Assembly (NCBI RefSeq): GCF_013178945.1
Contig: NZ_JABFDM010000002.1
Coordinates: 906,415-970,414 of the forward strand
Length of the DNA: 64,000 bases
DNA from: Bradyrhizobium aeschynomenes
GTDB lineage: Bacteria; Pseudomonadota; Alphaproteobacteria; Rhizobiales; Xanthobacteraceae
Reading direction: 5' to 3'
Shown in pieces: positions 55,303 to 64,000 of the stretch. Both the position numbers and the translations under genes were made by a program. The stretch's first letter is position 1. The number at the start of each line of letters is the position of its first letter. The notes beneath the pieces were generated by a model, which was given only the letters and a program-made list of their open reading frames with translations, did no database searches and was not told where the DNA came from.

Positions 55303-56370
55303 TCAGCGTTGGGTCTCTGGCGTCGCGTCCTTGGCCGCCGGCTGCCACAGCCGGTCGCCAAAGAAGCGTTCGCGAAGCAACATGACCAAGGTTGCTCGCT
55401 TGTGCGGGAAGTCGAAGTTCTTGATCCGGGCGAAGCCGGCGCGATCGAGATTGCGCAACTGCTGGACGTGGGCTGCCGCGGGTTCGCCGACGATGCGCAT
55501 CGTGCGGTCATCGTCGAGGAACATGTAGTGCATTAGCGACGGCAGCCACGCGGTGATGAAGTCGCGGCCACGAAACTCGTCCTCGCCGACGATCACATGC
55601 CAGCCGCGGTCGTAGTCGGCGGCGTCGTAGAACGGCGCGATGCGGTTCTCCTTGGCCCAATACAGCTCGAAATAGCCAAACGGACGATCACCGAAGCAGC
55701 CGATCAGCGGCAGCATGTGCGGATCCGCCAGGATCCTGGAGAGATAGTCGCGGTGCTTGTCGAGGTCACCGGCCTCGTTCCAGAACGCATCCACGCGCGG
55801 ATCGTTGAGCCAGCGGTGGACGAGCGACAGATCCCGCTCGACATCGACGACTCGAAAGCTGACGGTCTCCGACAGCCATGGAATGAAACGGGAATAGACA
55901 CGGCCGGCCGGCTTCGACGGCCGTCGCGGATGCCGCCTGCCGTCAGTCATGGCATAAGAGAGTGGAAACGCCGGCCGCGCGGCATCGGTCAACCAATTGT
56001 CGCGCCGCTGCATCACCAGTTCGGGCAGCAGCACCGGCGCGCCATCGATGGTCACCGCGAGACCCTCGCGCGCCAGCGCCGATTCGGCCGCCGGCCAGGC
56101 GCCGGTCGCGAGGAAGAGCCTGTCGAGCGACGGATGCCAGGCGAACAGCGCTTCGGCCGCGGCCGACAACGCACGCACCATCCGATGCGGATCGCCAGCC
56201 CTGTCCGATGCGACCAGCGCCGCCCGACGCTCATCGAATTGAAGCGACAGCAGCACCGCACCGTCGACCAGGACCCGCACTGCTCCGTCGTCGCGAACGA
56301 CGGACATCGCAGTCTCGCTGCCGGCCTTGAAGGCCTCACGTCTTGCGTCGAAGCCCGTGCTCGCGTCCAT
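55303..56370 (-). CDS. siderophore GNAT acyltransferase (IucB/RhbD-like)
   Basis: 355 residues. The C-terminal half (about 165-345) is an IucB-type GNAT domain with VHRWLNDPRVDAFWNE, GYFELYWAKENRI, DRGWHVIVGEDEFRG and LDDDRTMRIVGEPAAAH. These enzymes acylate the N-hydroxyl amine of hydroxyornithine or hydroxylysine to form the iron-binding hydroxamate. The N-terminal extension is family typical. The ATG follows GGGAGAGG. The acyl donor (acetyl-, hydroxybutyryl- or other CoA) is not evident. The 131-bp gap upstream shows no clear iron box. Confidence 0.92.
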   Translation of the reverse strand: MDASTGFDARREAFKAGSETAMSVVRDDGAVRVLVDGAVLLSLQFDERRAALVASDRAGDPHRMVRALSAAAEALFAWHPSLDRLFLATGAWPAAESALAREGLAVTIDGAPVLLPELVMQRRDNWLTDAARPAFPLSYAMTDGRRHPRRPSKPAGRVYSRFIPWLSETVSFRVVDVERDLSLVHRWLNDPRVDAFWNEAGDLDKHRDYLSRILADPHMLPLIGCFGDRPFGYFELYWAKENRIAPFYDAADYDRGWHVIVGEDEFRGRDFITAWLPSLMHYMFLDDDRTMRIVGEPAAAHVQQLRNLDRAGFARIKNFDFPHKRATLVMLLRERFFGDRLWQPAAKDATPETQR

Positions 56371-56501
56371 GCGCCTCTCCCTTCATTGCCTTGCGCGAGC
56401 TTCGCCACGGTCGAGGCCCGCTCAGGATGTAAATTTGCCGCCGCCTCGAACACAAGCGGGCCCGTTACACTGTCGAACTAGATTAGTTACAAAGCTGCAG
56501 C

Positions 56502-58235
56502 TCACGCTCTCGATGGTTCCTGCGATGCGCCCTCGTCTTGCAGTCGTGACGCCGGCGATCGCCTCGGCCGTGCGTGCCGGCGCTGTTGCGTCGGCCGGTC
56601 CTCCTGGAGTTGTCCATTGCGCAGCCGCACGAGCCGGTCCGCGCAGTGGAAGTAGCGGTCGTCATGCGAGATCACGATGATCGTCTTGCCCAGCCGCTTC
56701 AGGTCGGCGAGCAGCTCGGTATAGAAGACCTGCCGGAATGCCGGATCCTGATCGGCGGCCCATTCGTCGAACACCAGAACGGGGCGGCCTTCGATCCAGG
56801 CGTTGATCAAAGCAAGGCGCTTGCGCTGGCCGGTCGACAGGTCCGTGGTCGAGAACATGCCGTTTTCGACCGAGACCTTGTGGGCAAGCTCGAGCCGATC
56901 GAGGTAGCGCTGCGCGCCTTCGGGAGCCTGATCATCGTGACGCAACAGCGTGTCGAACAGGTAATAGTCCGCAAACACGGTGGTGAAGAGTTGCCGGTAG
57001 TCGTCGCGTGTTGCGCCGATCACCGGTACGCCGTCGCGCAGCAGCTGTCCCTGATCCGGCACGTAGAGGCCGAGCAGCAGCTTGATCAGGGTCGTCTTGC
57101 CGCTGCCGTTGTCGCCGACGATGAAGACGATCTCGCCGCGCCGGATGCGCAGATCGACCGGACCGAGCACAAAGGGTGTCTCGTTGGCGGCGGCCTGAAA
57201 GGAATAGGAGACGCCGCGCAGCTCGATCGATTCGATCCGATCCGTCATCGCGTCGGCGGGGTGCTCGAGCAGATCCTGCTCTGCCGTTGCAAACCGCTCG
57301 GAGAGATCGGCAATCCGGCGCATCGCGACCTGCGCGCGACCGAGCGACGGCAGCATGCCGATGAGCTGATCGATCGGACCGCGCATGAACAGCAGCACCA
57401 GGACGAAGCCGCTGGACACCGATGGCGGACTGTCCGGCCATAGCAGCGGCCGCAGCACGAGCGCGGTCCCGATCACCATGAACAGCATCACCGTTCCGAG
57501 CGCGCGGGCGGTGACGAGCAGATTGATCGCGCCGATCTGCACGTCGCTGATCCTGTCGACGGTGCGCTGGATCAGGTCGACATGCACATGGTGCCGGCGC
57601 GGCCGGTGGAGCCGCAGCTCCTTGGCGCCTTCGGCGATCGTCCGATAGTGCTTCTGCAGATCGTCTTCATATTGGCGGGCCAGGTTGAAGCCGGACATGC
57701 CGCGCTGTCTCGCCCGGAAGTGGGCGAACGATCCGAGCGCGATCAGCGCTGCCGTCACGAGGAACAACGGCCACGACAGCAGGGCCAGATAGACCAGGCA
57801 GCCGGCGACGACGACACCGGAAACCAGAAACGCCGGAAAGAAGAAGGCAAAGTCGCTGATCGCATCGACGTCCTTCGTCAACACGGGGATGAGCCGGTGC
57901 GCGCGGTAGGATTCCAGCTGGTCGATCGGCGCCATCAGGATCTTGGCGGCCAACGACTTGCGCAGCGAGGCGACGATCTTCTGTCCGACGGCATTGGCGC
58001 TGATGTCCGAGCCGACCGACCCGATCACGATCAGGACGCAGAGCCCGGCGAACGAGGCGATCAGGCTGCCGACATCACCGGAGCCGGCGTAGAGGCCCTT
58101 GTTCACCACGGCGAGCAGGCCGGCGACGCTGGCACCGCCAACGAGGCCGAGCAGGATGCCGCAGAGAACCAGCTTCCAATAGGGCCGCAGCAGGCCTGCG
58201 ATATGGAGCTTCCCGGGATTCGACGACGTGATCAT
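56502..58235 (-). CDS. cyclic-peptide/siderophore ABC exporter (PvdE-like)
   Basis: 577-residue half-transporter: six transmembrane helices (about 20-310) fused to an ATPase domain (about 335-550). Walker A is GDNGSGKTT, the signature is the unusual STGQRKR and Walker B VLVFDEWAAD, both typical of the PvdE/SyrD group. It moves siderophore or its precursor across the inner membrane. Its start overlaps the hydrolase stop (ATGA). The C-terminal tail is very basic and probably disordered. Confidence 0.93.
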   Translation of the reverse strand: MITSSNPGKLHIAGLLRPYWKLVLCGILLGLVGGASVAGLLAVVNKGLYAGSGDVGSLIASFAGLCVLIVIGSVGSDISANAVGQKIVASLRKSLAAKILMAPIDQLESYRAHRLIPVLTKDVDAISDFAFFFPAFLVSGVVVAGCLVYLALLSWPLFLVTAALIALGSFAHFRARQRGMSGFNLARQYEDDLQKHYRTIAEGAKELRLHRPRRHHVHVDLIQRTVDRISDVQIGAINLLVTARALGTVMLFMVIGTALVLRPLLWPDSPPSVSSGFVLVLLFMRGPIDQLIGMLPSLGRAQVAMRRIADLSERFATAEQDLLEHPADAMTDRIESIELRGVSYSFQAAANETPFVLGPVDLRIRRGEIVFIVGDNGSGKTTLIKLLLGLYVPDQGQLLRDGVPVIGATRDDYRQLFTTVFADYYLFDTLLRHDDQAPEGAQRYLDRLELAHKVSVENGMFSTTDLSTGQRKRLALINAWIEGRPVLVFDEWAADQDPAFRQVFYTELLADLKRLGKTIIVISHDDRYFHCADRLVRLRNGQLQEDRPTQQRRHARPRRSPASRLQDEGASQEPSRA

Positions 58236-59215
58236 CGGTGACAGTCTCCGGCTTGCTGGGCAAACAGTTCGGCAAGCATGGCACCGATCTCGGCGCGCGC
58301 CCGCAGCGCATCCGGCACGACGTTGCCCATGCGCAGGAACTCGTGAATCATGCCGGGATAGACCTTGAGATCGACGGCGACGCCGGCCGCGCGCAGCCGT
58401 TCGGCGTAGTCGCGTCCCTCCGCAATCAGTGGATCGAACTCAGGCAGCAGCATCAGCGCCGGCGCGACGCCGGACAGGTCGGGCGCCGCCAGCGGCGCAA
58501 ACCGCCAATCCCGGCGATCGGACTCGTCGCGCAGATAGTGGTTGAAGAACCAGTCCACAGTGTCGCGCTCGAGCAGGTAGCCCGAGCCGTAGTCCGCGTA
58601 GGACTGCGATATCTGCTCCGGGCTGAGGCCCGGATAGGCCAGCACCTGGAGGAGCGGTTGCGGCAAGGCTCGATTGTCGCGAGCTGCGATCGCCAGCGCT
58701 GCCGCCAGCGTGCCGCCGGCACTGTCGCCGCCGACGGCGACGCGGCGGGGGTCGAGACCAGCGGCTGGCCCCTCGCGCCCGATCCAGGCGAGAGCATCCA
58801 CGCAATCCTCGAACGCAGTCGGAAAGCGATGCTCCGGCGCGAGCCGGTAGCCGATCGACAGCACGGCCGCGCCGCTGTCGCTCGCAAGGCCACGGCACAG
58901 CGGCTGATGCGAGTCGAGACTGCCGACGACGAAGCCGCCGCCATGCATGTAGAGCAGCACCGGCAGCGGCGCAGCGCAGTTGGGCATTTGTCCTGCATAG
59001 AGGCGTGCAGCGATCTGCGCACCATCGCGCGTCGGCAGCGTGAGCTTCCTCTCGAACGCAAGCGCGGGAGGATCGAGGTCGAGCAGCGGCGACGAGGCCT
59101 CGAAATCGGCGCGCGCCTGCGCCGGCGTCAGTTGCGGGAACGGAACCCGCGCGCCGGTCTCGGTCCCCAACTGGATCATCTCGAGCAGCGCCGCGATATC
59201 TGGATGAAGGCTCAT
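58232..59215 (-). CDS. alpha/beta hydrolase, hormone-sensitive-lipase family
   Basis: 327-residue esterase. The HSL oxyanion motif is MHGGGFVVGSL, the nucleophile is in GGDSAGGTLAAAL, and the acid and His are in EFDPLIAEG and YPGMIHEFLRM. In a siderophore operon it could hydrolyse the ferric product, edit the NRPS, or act in release. The ATG at 59215 follows GAGGTGATC, 7 bp after the NRPS stop. An upstream GTG is not preceded by a site. Confidence 0.9.
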   Translation of the reverse strand: MSLHPDIAALLEMIQLGTETGARVPFPQLTPAQARADFEASSPLLDLDPPALAFERKLTLPTRDGAQIAARLYAGQMPNCAAPLPVLLYMHGGGFVVGSLDSHQPLCRGLASDSGAAVLSIGYRLAPEHRFPTAFEDCVDALAWIGREGPAAGLDPRRVAVGGDSAGGTLAAALAIAARDNRALPQPLLQVLAYPGLSPEQISQSYADYGSGYLLERDTVDWFFNHYLRDESDRRDWRFAPLAAPDLSGVAPALMLLPEFDPLIAEGRDYAERLRAAGVAVDLKVYPGMIHEFLRMGNVVPDALRARAEIGAMLAELFAQQAGDCHR

Positions 59216-59222
59216 GATCACC

Positions 59223-62200
59223 TCATTCGGCCGGTTCGGATTGCAGCGCCGGCATCGTCTGCGCCGCGTCGCGCGATTGCAGCCACTTGGAGATTGCGGC
59301 GACGAAGGTCTCGTTGCTCAGGATCGAGAAGTGGTCGTCCCCGACGACGCCGAGATCCGTCGCGCGCACGAGACGTGCCGTGAGGCGGTCGCGCTGTTGC
59401 AGCCGCCGCGAGGTCCACCAGCATCCCGGCGCCGCCTGAAGCGCCGTCGGCCAGTCGGCAGTCTGCGCCAGCTGTCCGAGGTGGCGTCCGACCGTGAAGG
59501 CGCCGATGATGTCGTCGACCCCGAGCAGATGGTCACGCGGCTGCAAGGGCGCCGTGCCGATCACGTCCGCCAACAGGCGCCGGATCGCATCATCGGTCGC
59601 AGGCTCGCCTGCGGCGCGGATGACGGCAGCGCGTGATCGGATCGCCGAAAGCTCTCCGCCGGGCATGGCGATGGACAGCAATCCCAGCAGGTCGTCGGTC
59701 CAATGCCGCTCGGCCCCTGGCCTCTCATTTGCGCACGGATCAGGAACGAAGCTGTCGACCAGCGCCAGACGCGCGACGACCTCGCCGCGTCGCTCCAGTT
59801 CTGCTGCGGCGAGGCATGCGACCAGGCCGCCCAGCGACCATCCGATCAGATAATACGGCCCGCGTCCCTGCGCCTGCACGATCTCATCGGCGTAATCAGC
59901 GGCCATCGCCGCCAGCGATGCATCGGAAAAGGACGGCGCGATCAACGTCCGGCATTGCAGCCCGATCACTTGACGCCGCCCCTCGAGGCGGCGCGCCAGC
60001 GGCGCATAGTCGAACACCGTGCCGAAGCCGCCATGGAAGCAGAACACGGGCTCCATGCCGGACACCGGCGCGTTGAGCGGCAGCAGGGCCGACACTCGCC
60101 TTGGCTTGCTGTCCGACTCGCCGAGCAAGGCGCGGATCGTCGGCTTCTGCAGGAGATCACGCAGCTTGATCTCGCTGCCGATGATCGGCTCGCGCCGGAG
60201 CCGTGCGATCACCTTCAAGCTCAGGATCGAGTTGCCGCCGAGCTCGAAGAAATTATCGGTGACGCCGACCTGCGGAGTGCCGAGAATCTCGGACCACAAT
60301 CGGGCCATCGCGATCTCCGCCGGGCTCTCCGGCGCGATGAATGCGCGCGCAGCCGCGACATCGGGCGCTGGCAGCGCCCGGCGGTCGACCTTGCCGCTGG
60401 ACAGCGTGGGCAGACGCTCGAGCACGATGATTCTTGCCGGCACCATGTAAACAGGCAGCGTTCGACGCAGCGCGGCCGCAAGACTCTCCGACAATTGCTC
60501 GGCCGAGCGGCCGGCCGCGTCGCGGCCCTCACTCGGCGCGACATAGGCGACGAGCTGGCTGCCGCCGGCACTGGGCACGGCGAGCACGGCGGCTTGCGCA
60601 ACGTCGGGCTCCGACAGCAATGCCGACTGGATCTCGCCGAGCTCGATCCGGAAGCCGCTGACCTTGACCTGATCGTCGCTGCGCCCGAGATATTCGATCC
60701 TGCCATCGGCATCCCACCGGGCGAGGTCGCCGGTGCGATAGAGACGCGCGCCGGGATCGGCGGCGAATGGATCCGGAACGAACCGCTCCGCGGTCATGCC
60801 GGGCTTGGCGTGGTATCCGCGCGCAAGGCCAAGACCGCCGATATAGAGCTCTCCCGCAGCACCGGCCGGGACGATGTCGAGCTGACCATCGAGGATGTAG
60901 GCGGTGCGGCTGCCGACGGGGACACCGATCGGTGCGTAGGCCTTGTCGCATTCTGCGTTGCCGTCGACCTTCCAGACCAGCGGCGTAACCACGGTCTCGG
61001 TCGGGCCGTAGCCGTTGATCAGGATCTGCGGCTTGAGCGTCCGCTTCACCTTGTCGAAGCCGGCCTTGGGCATCGCCTCGCCGCCGAACGAGTACAGCCT
61101 CACGGGCGGCGGATGACCGGTCTGCTCCACCCAATCGGCCACCTGCTGCAGATAGGCCGGCGGCAGGCCGATATGGGTGATGCTCCGGGCGCGCAGCATC
61201 TCGACCGTCTGCTCGGGCGTCCACAGCTCGGCATCGCGCATCACGAGCCGCGCCCCCTGCGAGAGCACCGTGAGCCAGCGTTCATGGGCGCCGTCGAACG
61301 CGAGCGACAGGAAGTGCAGCTCACTCGACTGCGCGTCGATCTCGTAGAGCGCAGCGGTGGCGCGGCAATGCATCGCCAGCGGGCCATGCGCAACGGCGAC
61401 GCCCTTCGGCCGTCCCGTCGAGCCGGACGTGTAGATCACATAAGCGAGATTTCCGGGGTGGAGGCGCAGCTGCGGCGGATGATCCGGTCCCGTCTCGAAA
61501 TCGAAGCTGGCCAGATCGACGTGCTGGACGGACGCGGGCATGAGAGCGTCACGCGTACCGGACAGCATGAAAGTCGCGCCGCTGTCGTTCATCACGTAGG
61601 CGATCCGCTCCGGCGGAAGCTCGGGATCGAGCGGCACATAGGCGCCGCCCGCCCTCATCACGGCCAGCAGCGCGATCATCGTTGCCTGCGTGCGCGCCAC
61701 CACGATGCCGACGCGCTGATCGGGCCTGAGCCCCTGCCCGATCAGATGATGCGCGAGACGGTTGGCGCGGCGCTCCAGCGCGCCATAGGACAGGCTGCCG
61801 CCGCCAATCTCGAGTGCGATCCGCTCCGGATTGCGCATCGCATGCCCGCTGATGGCCTCGTGCACGAGCGGCTCCGCTCCGACAGGCACAGCATGAGCGT
61901 TGCAGGCACGCGCGCGCGCCGTGTCATGATCGGTCGCCGCATCGATCGCCCCGATCAGCGCCGTCGCATCCCGGGTCAGCGCCGCGAGCAGATGTTCGAA
62001 CTGGGCTCTGATCTGCTCGGCCTGGTCGGTCGCGAAATGGCTTGGCATGTAGGTGAATTCGACCTGAAGCGTGTCCTCGACCAGCACCGACAGGTCCATC
62101 GGATAATTGGTGACGTCGACATTGCGGAGGCCGCCGAACTGGAGCGAGCCGTCCCCCTGCAGCAGGCCACGCTCGATCGGGTAGTTCTCGACCACGATGA

Positions 62201-64000
62201 TGCTGTCGAACATCGCCTCGCCGGCGCGACCGGCCCAGCCCTGGATGTCGTAGAGCGGCGTCTGCTCAAAGTTGCGGATCGCGGCGGTGCGGCTCTGGAT
62301 CGCGCGCAGCCAATCGCCGACGGCGCAGGCCGGCGACGGCGTCTCGATCATCGGCAGCGTGTTGATGAACAGGCCGATCATCTGCTCGGCGCCGTCGAGG
62401 CCAGCCGGACGGCCGGCCACCGTCGCGCCAAAGGTCACGGTATGCTGGCCGGTGAAGCGCTGCAGCAGCAGCGTCCAGACGCCCTGGATCAGCGTGTTCA
62501 AGGTGATGCGCTCGCGGCGGGCGAACGCCTTCAAGTCCGCCGTCGCGCCCTCGTCGAGCCGCGTGTAGCAGCGTCGATGCCCATGCGCGTCGTAGCGGCG
62601 AGCGCCGAACGCATCGGCCAGTTGCGTCGGCTGATCGAAGCCGGCGAGCTGTTCGCGCCAGAAGCGCTCGGCCGCCGTTGCGTCCTGGGCAACGAGCCAG
62701 GCAACGTAGTCGCGGTACTGCGGCGTGCCGGGCGCAAGCGTGCGGCCGGCATAGAGCTGCAAGATCTCGCCGATGAAGCGCGCCGAGCTCCAGCCATCCA
62801 TCAGGATGTGGTGATAGGTCCAGATCAGGCGATGACAATCGTCGTCCACGCGCAGCAGGCGCACGCGCTGCAGCGGCGGCTGCGCCAGATCGAACTCCGC
62901 ATCACGCTCACCGGCCAGCGCCGCCGCGACCCGGGTCTCGTCGATCAATTGCCCGCGCCAGTCTTCGATCTCGAACGGCACGATCGCCTGACGATAGACG
63001 GCCTGCAGCGGGGATCCGGACAACTCGCGCCAGAGGAATCCCGTACGCAGCATCGGATGGCGCGCGGACGCGTCCTGCCATGCCGCGCGCAGGCGCTCGA
63101 CGTTCAGTCCGCGGATCTCGACGCTGATCTGATTGACGTAGACGCCGCTGCCGACATCGCGCAGGCTGTGGAACAGCATGCCCTGCTGCATCGGCGACAG
63201 CGGATAGATGTCCTCGATGCGGTCCCAATCGAGACCGAGCTGCGCCAGCTCCTGATCGGTCAGGCCCGACAGCGTCCCCTGCGCCAGGACGGGCATCCGC
63301 TGCGCATCGGAGATCGCGCGACAGAGCGGCGCGAGCTGCTCGATCGTCTGGTGCCTGAAGACGTCCCTTGGCTCCAGCGCAAGACCGGCCCGCCGTGCGC
63401 GACCGACGATCTGCAGCGAGATGATGGAATCGCCGCCGAGCTCGAAGAAATTGTCGGTGACGCCGACCTCGTCGTGGTGCAGCAGCTCGGCCCAGATCGT
63501 TGCGAGCGCGGCCTCGGTCGGATTGCGCGGCGCGACGCGTTGCGCATCCGCAGGGTGCGCATCCGGTTGCGGCAGCGCCTTGCGATCGATCTTGCCGTTG
63601 GGCGTCAGCGGCAGTTGCGGCAGCACCATGACCCGTGACGGCACCATGTAGTCCGGCAGCACCGCGCCGAGCGCCGCACGCAGGCCCGCGCCGTCGAGCG
63701 CATCATCGCCGCTGACATAGCCGACCAGTTGCCGGCTGCCGCCGAGCTCCTGCGCCACCACGACGCTGTCGCGCACGCCGGGCTCGACCCGCAGCCGCGC
63801 CTCGATCTCGCCGAGCTCGATGCGATGGCCCCGGATCTTCACCTGATGATCGGCACGGCCGACATGGTCCAGCACGCCATCGCCGCGCCAGCGCGCGACG
63901 TCCCCGGTGCGGTACAGCCGCTGCCCCGCCGATCCGAACGGATCGGGGATGAAGCGCTCGGCGCTGAGCGCCGCACGATTCCAATAGCCGCGGGCCAGCC
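59223..64000 (-). CDS. non-ribosomal peptide synthetase, C-terminal modules (5' end outside the window)
   Basis: 1591 residues are visible; the frame is open at the right edge. Order: end of an adenylation domain (GYWNRAALSAERFIPDPFG, RLYRTGDVARW, VKIRGHRIELGEIE); carrier domain with DNFFELGGDSI (Ser about 191); condensation domain (about 215-670; HHILMDGW at about 396); full adenylation domain (about 690-1200; YTSGSTGRPKG, NGYGPTETVV); carrier domain LGGNSILSL (about 1255); thioesterase with GWSLGG (about 1387). Hand-aligned pocket residues of the full A domain read D-G-E-G-Y-F-G-V-T, which I cannot assign to an amino acid. With neighbouring ornithine hydroxylase and acyltransferase it builds a peptide hydroxamate siderophore. 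Confidence 0.95.
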   Translation of the reverse strand, partial: LARGYWNRAALSAERFIPDPFGSAGQRLYRTGDVARWRGDGVLDHVGRADHQVKIRGHRIELGEIEARLRVEPGVRDSVVVAQELGGSRQLVGYVSGDDALDGAGLRAALGAVLPDYMVPSRVMVLPQLPLTPNGKIDRKALPQPDAHPADAQRVAPRNPTEAALATIWAELLHHDEVGVTDNFFELGGDSIISLQIVGRARRAGLALEPRDVFRHQTIEQLAPLCRAISDAQRMPVLAQGTLSGLTDQELAQLGLDWDRIEDIYPLSPMQQGMLFHSLRDVGSGVYVNQISVEIRGLNVERLRAAWQDASARHPMLRTGFLWRELSGSPLQAVYRQAIVPFEIEDWRGQLIDETRVAAALAGERDAEFDLAQPPLQRVRLLRVDDDCHRLIWTYHHILMDGWSSARFIGEILQLYAGRTLAPGTPQYRDYVAWLVAQDATAAERFWREQLAGFDQPTQLADAFGARRYDAHGHRRCYTRLDEGATADLKAFARRERITLNTLIQGVWTLLLQRFTGQHTVTFGATVAGRPAGLDGAEQMIGLFINTLPMIETPSPACAVGDWLRAIQSRTAAIRNFEQTPLYDIQGWAGRAGEAMFDSIIVVENYPIERGLLQGDGSLQFGGLRNVDVTNYPMDLSVLVEDTLQVEFTYMPSHFATDQAEQIRAQFEHLLAALTRDATALIGAIDAATDHDTARARACNAHAVPVGAEPLVHEAISGHAMRNPERIALEIGGGSLSYGALERRANRLAHHLIGQGLRPDQRVGIVVARTQATMIALLAVMRAGGAYVPLDPELPPERIAYVMNDSGATFMLSGTRDALMPASVQHVDLASFDFETGPDHPPQLRLHPGNLAYVIYTSGSTGRPKGVAVAHGPLAMHCRATAALYEIDAQSSELHFLSLAFDGAHERWLTVLSQGARLVMRDAELWTPEQTVEMLRARSITHIGLPPAYLQQVADWVEQTGHPPPVRLYSFGGEAMPKAGFDKVKRTLKPQILINGYGPTETVVTPLVWKVDGNAECDKAYAPIGVPVGSRTAYILDGQLDIVPAGAAGELYIGGLGLARGYHAKPGMTAERFVPDPFAADPGARLYRTGDLARWDADGRIEYLGRSDDQVKVSGFRIELGEIQSALLSEPDVAQAAVLAVPSAGGSQLVAYVAPSEGRDAAGRSAEQLSESLAAALRRTLPVYMVPARIIVLERLPTLSSGKVDRRALPAPDVAAARAFIAPESPAEIAMARLWSEILGTPQVGVTDNFFELGGNSILSLKVIARLRREPIIGSEIKLRDLLQKPTIRALLGESDSKPRRVSALLPLNAPVSGMEPVFCFHGGFGTVFDYAPLARRLEGRRQVIGLQCRTLIAPSFSDASLAAMAADYADEIVQAQGRGPYYLIGWSLGGLVACLAAAELERRGEVVARLALVDSFVPDPCANERPGAERHWTDDLLGLLSIAMPGGELSAIRSRAAVIRAAGEPATDDAIRRLLADVIGTAPLQPRDHLLGVDDIIGAFTVGRHLGQLAQTADWPTALQAAPGCWWTSRRLQQRDRLTARLVRATDLGVVGDDHFSILSNETFVAAISKWLQSRDAAQTMPALQSEPAE

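Noticed and set aside
59703..63638. A 1311-codon plus-strand frame across the NRPS
   Set aside because: It is an antisense shadow of the NRPS with biased composition and no domains.

Overview
This is a high-GC (mid-60s % by eye) chromosomal window that looks like a Bradyrhizobium-type alphaproteobacterium. The evidence is a protocatechuate 4,5-cleavage operon, a CoA-dependent 2-aminobenzoate (anthranilate) cluster, dctA with dctB/dctD, and dense families of palindromic intergenic repeats. No rRNA, tRNA, CRISPR, phage or transposase gene was seen. The species assignment is inference.

Region 1 (1-17.5 kb) handles aromatic acids by the protocatechuate branch. It has pobA (4-hydroxybenzoate 3-hydroxylase) with its AraC-type regulator and a divergent cytochrome P450. 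An old-yellow-enzyme gene diverges from an HxlR regulator, followed by a metallo-beta-lactamase-fold hydrolase and AMP nucleosidase. A tight minus-strand operon then runs from an AAHS-type transporter through ligJ, ligK, an unassigned dehydrogenase, ligI, ligA and ligB to ligC. Together PobA and the Lig enzymes take 4-hydroxybenzoate to pyruvate and oxaloacetate. A LysR regulator lies upstream, and a TAT-N11-ATA site sits in front of the transporter gene.

Region 2 (17.5-22.7 kb) holds tspO, a MoxR/VWA (CoxD/CoxE-like) pair, small hypothetical genes, a RidA-like gene and several intergenic repeats.

Region 3 (22.2-38.4 kb) is a CoA-thioester aromatic pathway: a 2-aminobenzoate-CoA ligase, a fused monooxygenase/reductase (2-aminobenzoyl-CoA monooxygenase/reductase or salicylyl-CoA 5-hydroxylase type), enoyl-CoA hydratase, SDR, alpha/beta hydrolase, an acyl-CoA-dehydrogenase-family flavoenzyme, a second adenylate-forming ligase, an octopine-dehydrogenase-like enzyme, 3-hydroxyacyl-CoA dehydrogenase, a periplasmic binding protein and a cupin. 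A MarR regulator lies inside it. Three near-identical AT-rich palindromes in its promoter regions, plus a weaker fourth, suggest one shared operator.

Region 4 (39.4-46.3 kb) is a minus-strand operon: NitT/TauT-type binding protein, IlvD/Edd-family dehydratase, ABC ATPase, two permeases, and a NicX-like (2,5-dihydroxypyridine 5,6-dioxygenase) metalloenzyme, with a divergent RidA gene. I cannot match it to a described pathway. It is the best candidate here for a new catabolic system.

Region 5 (46.6-53.4 kb) is C4-dicarboxylate uptake: dctD, dctB, a type II NADH dehydrogenase and dctA. Upstream of dctA are a sigma-54 promoter and two tandem palindromes spaced three helical turns apart.

Region 6 (53.4 kb to the right edge) is a hydroxamate-siderophore cluster: ornithine N5-monooxygenase, IucB-type acyltransferase, PvdE-like exporter, alpha/beta hydrolase and the terminal modules of an NRPS whose 5' part lies outside the window.
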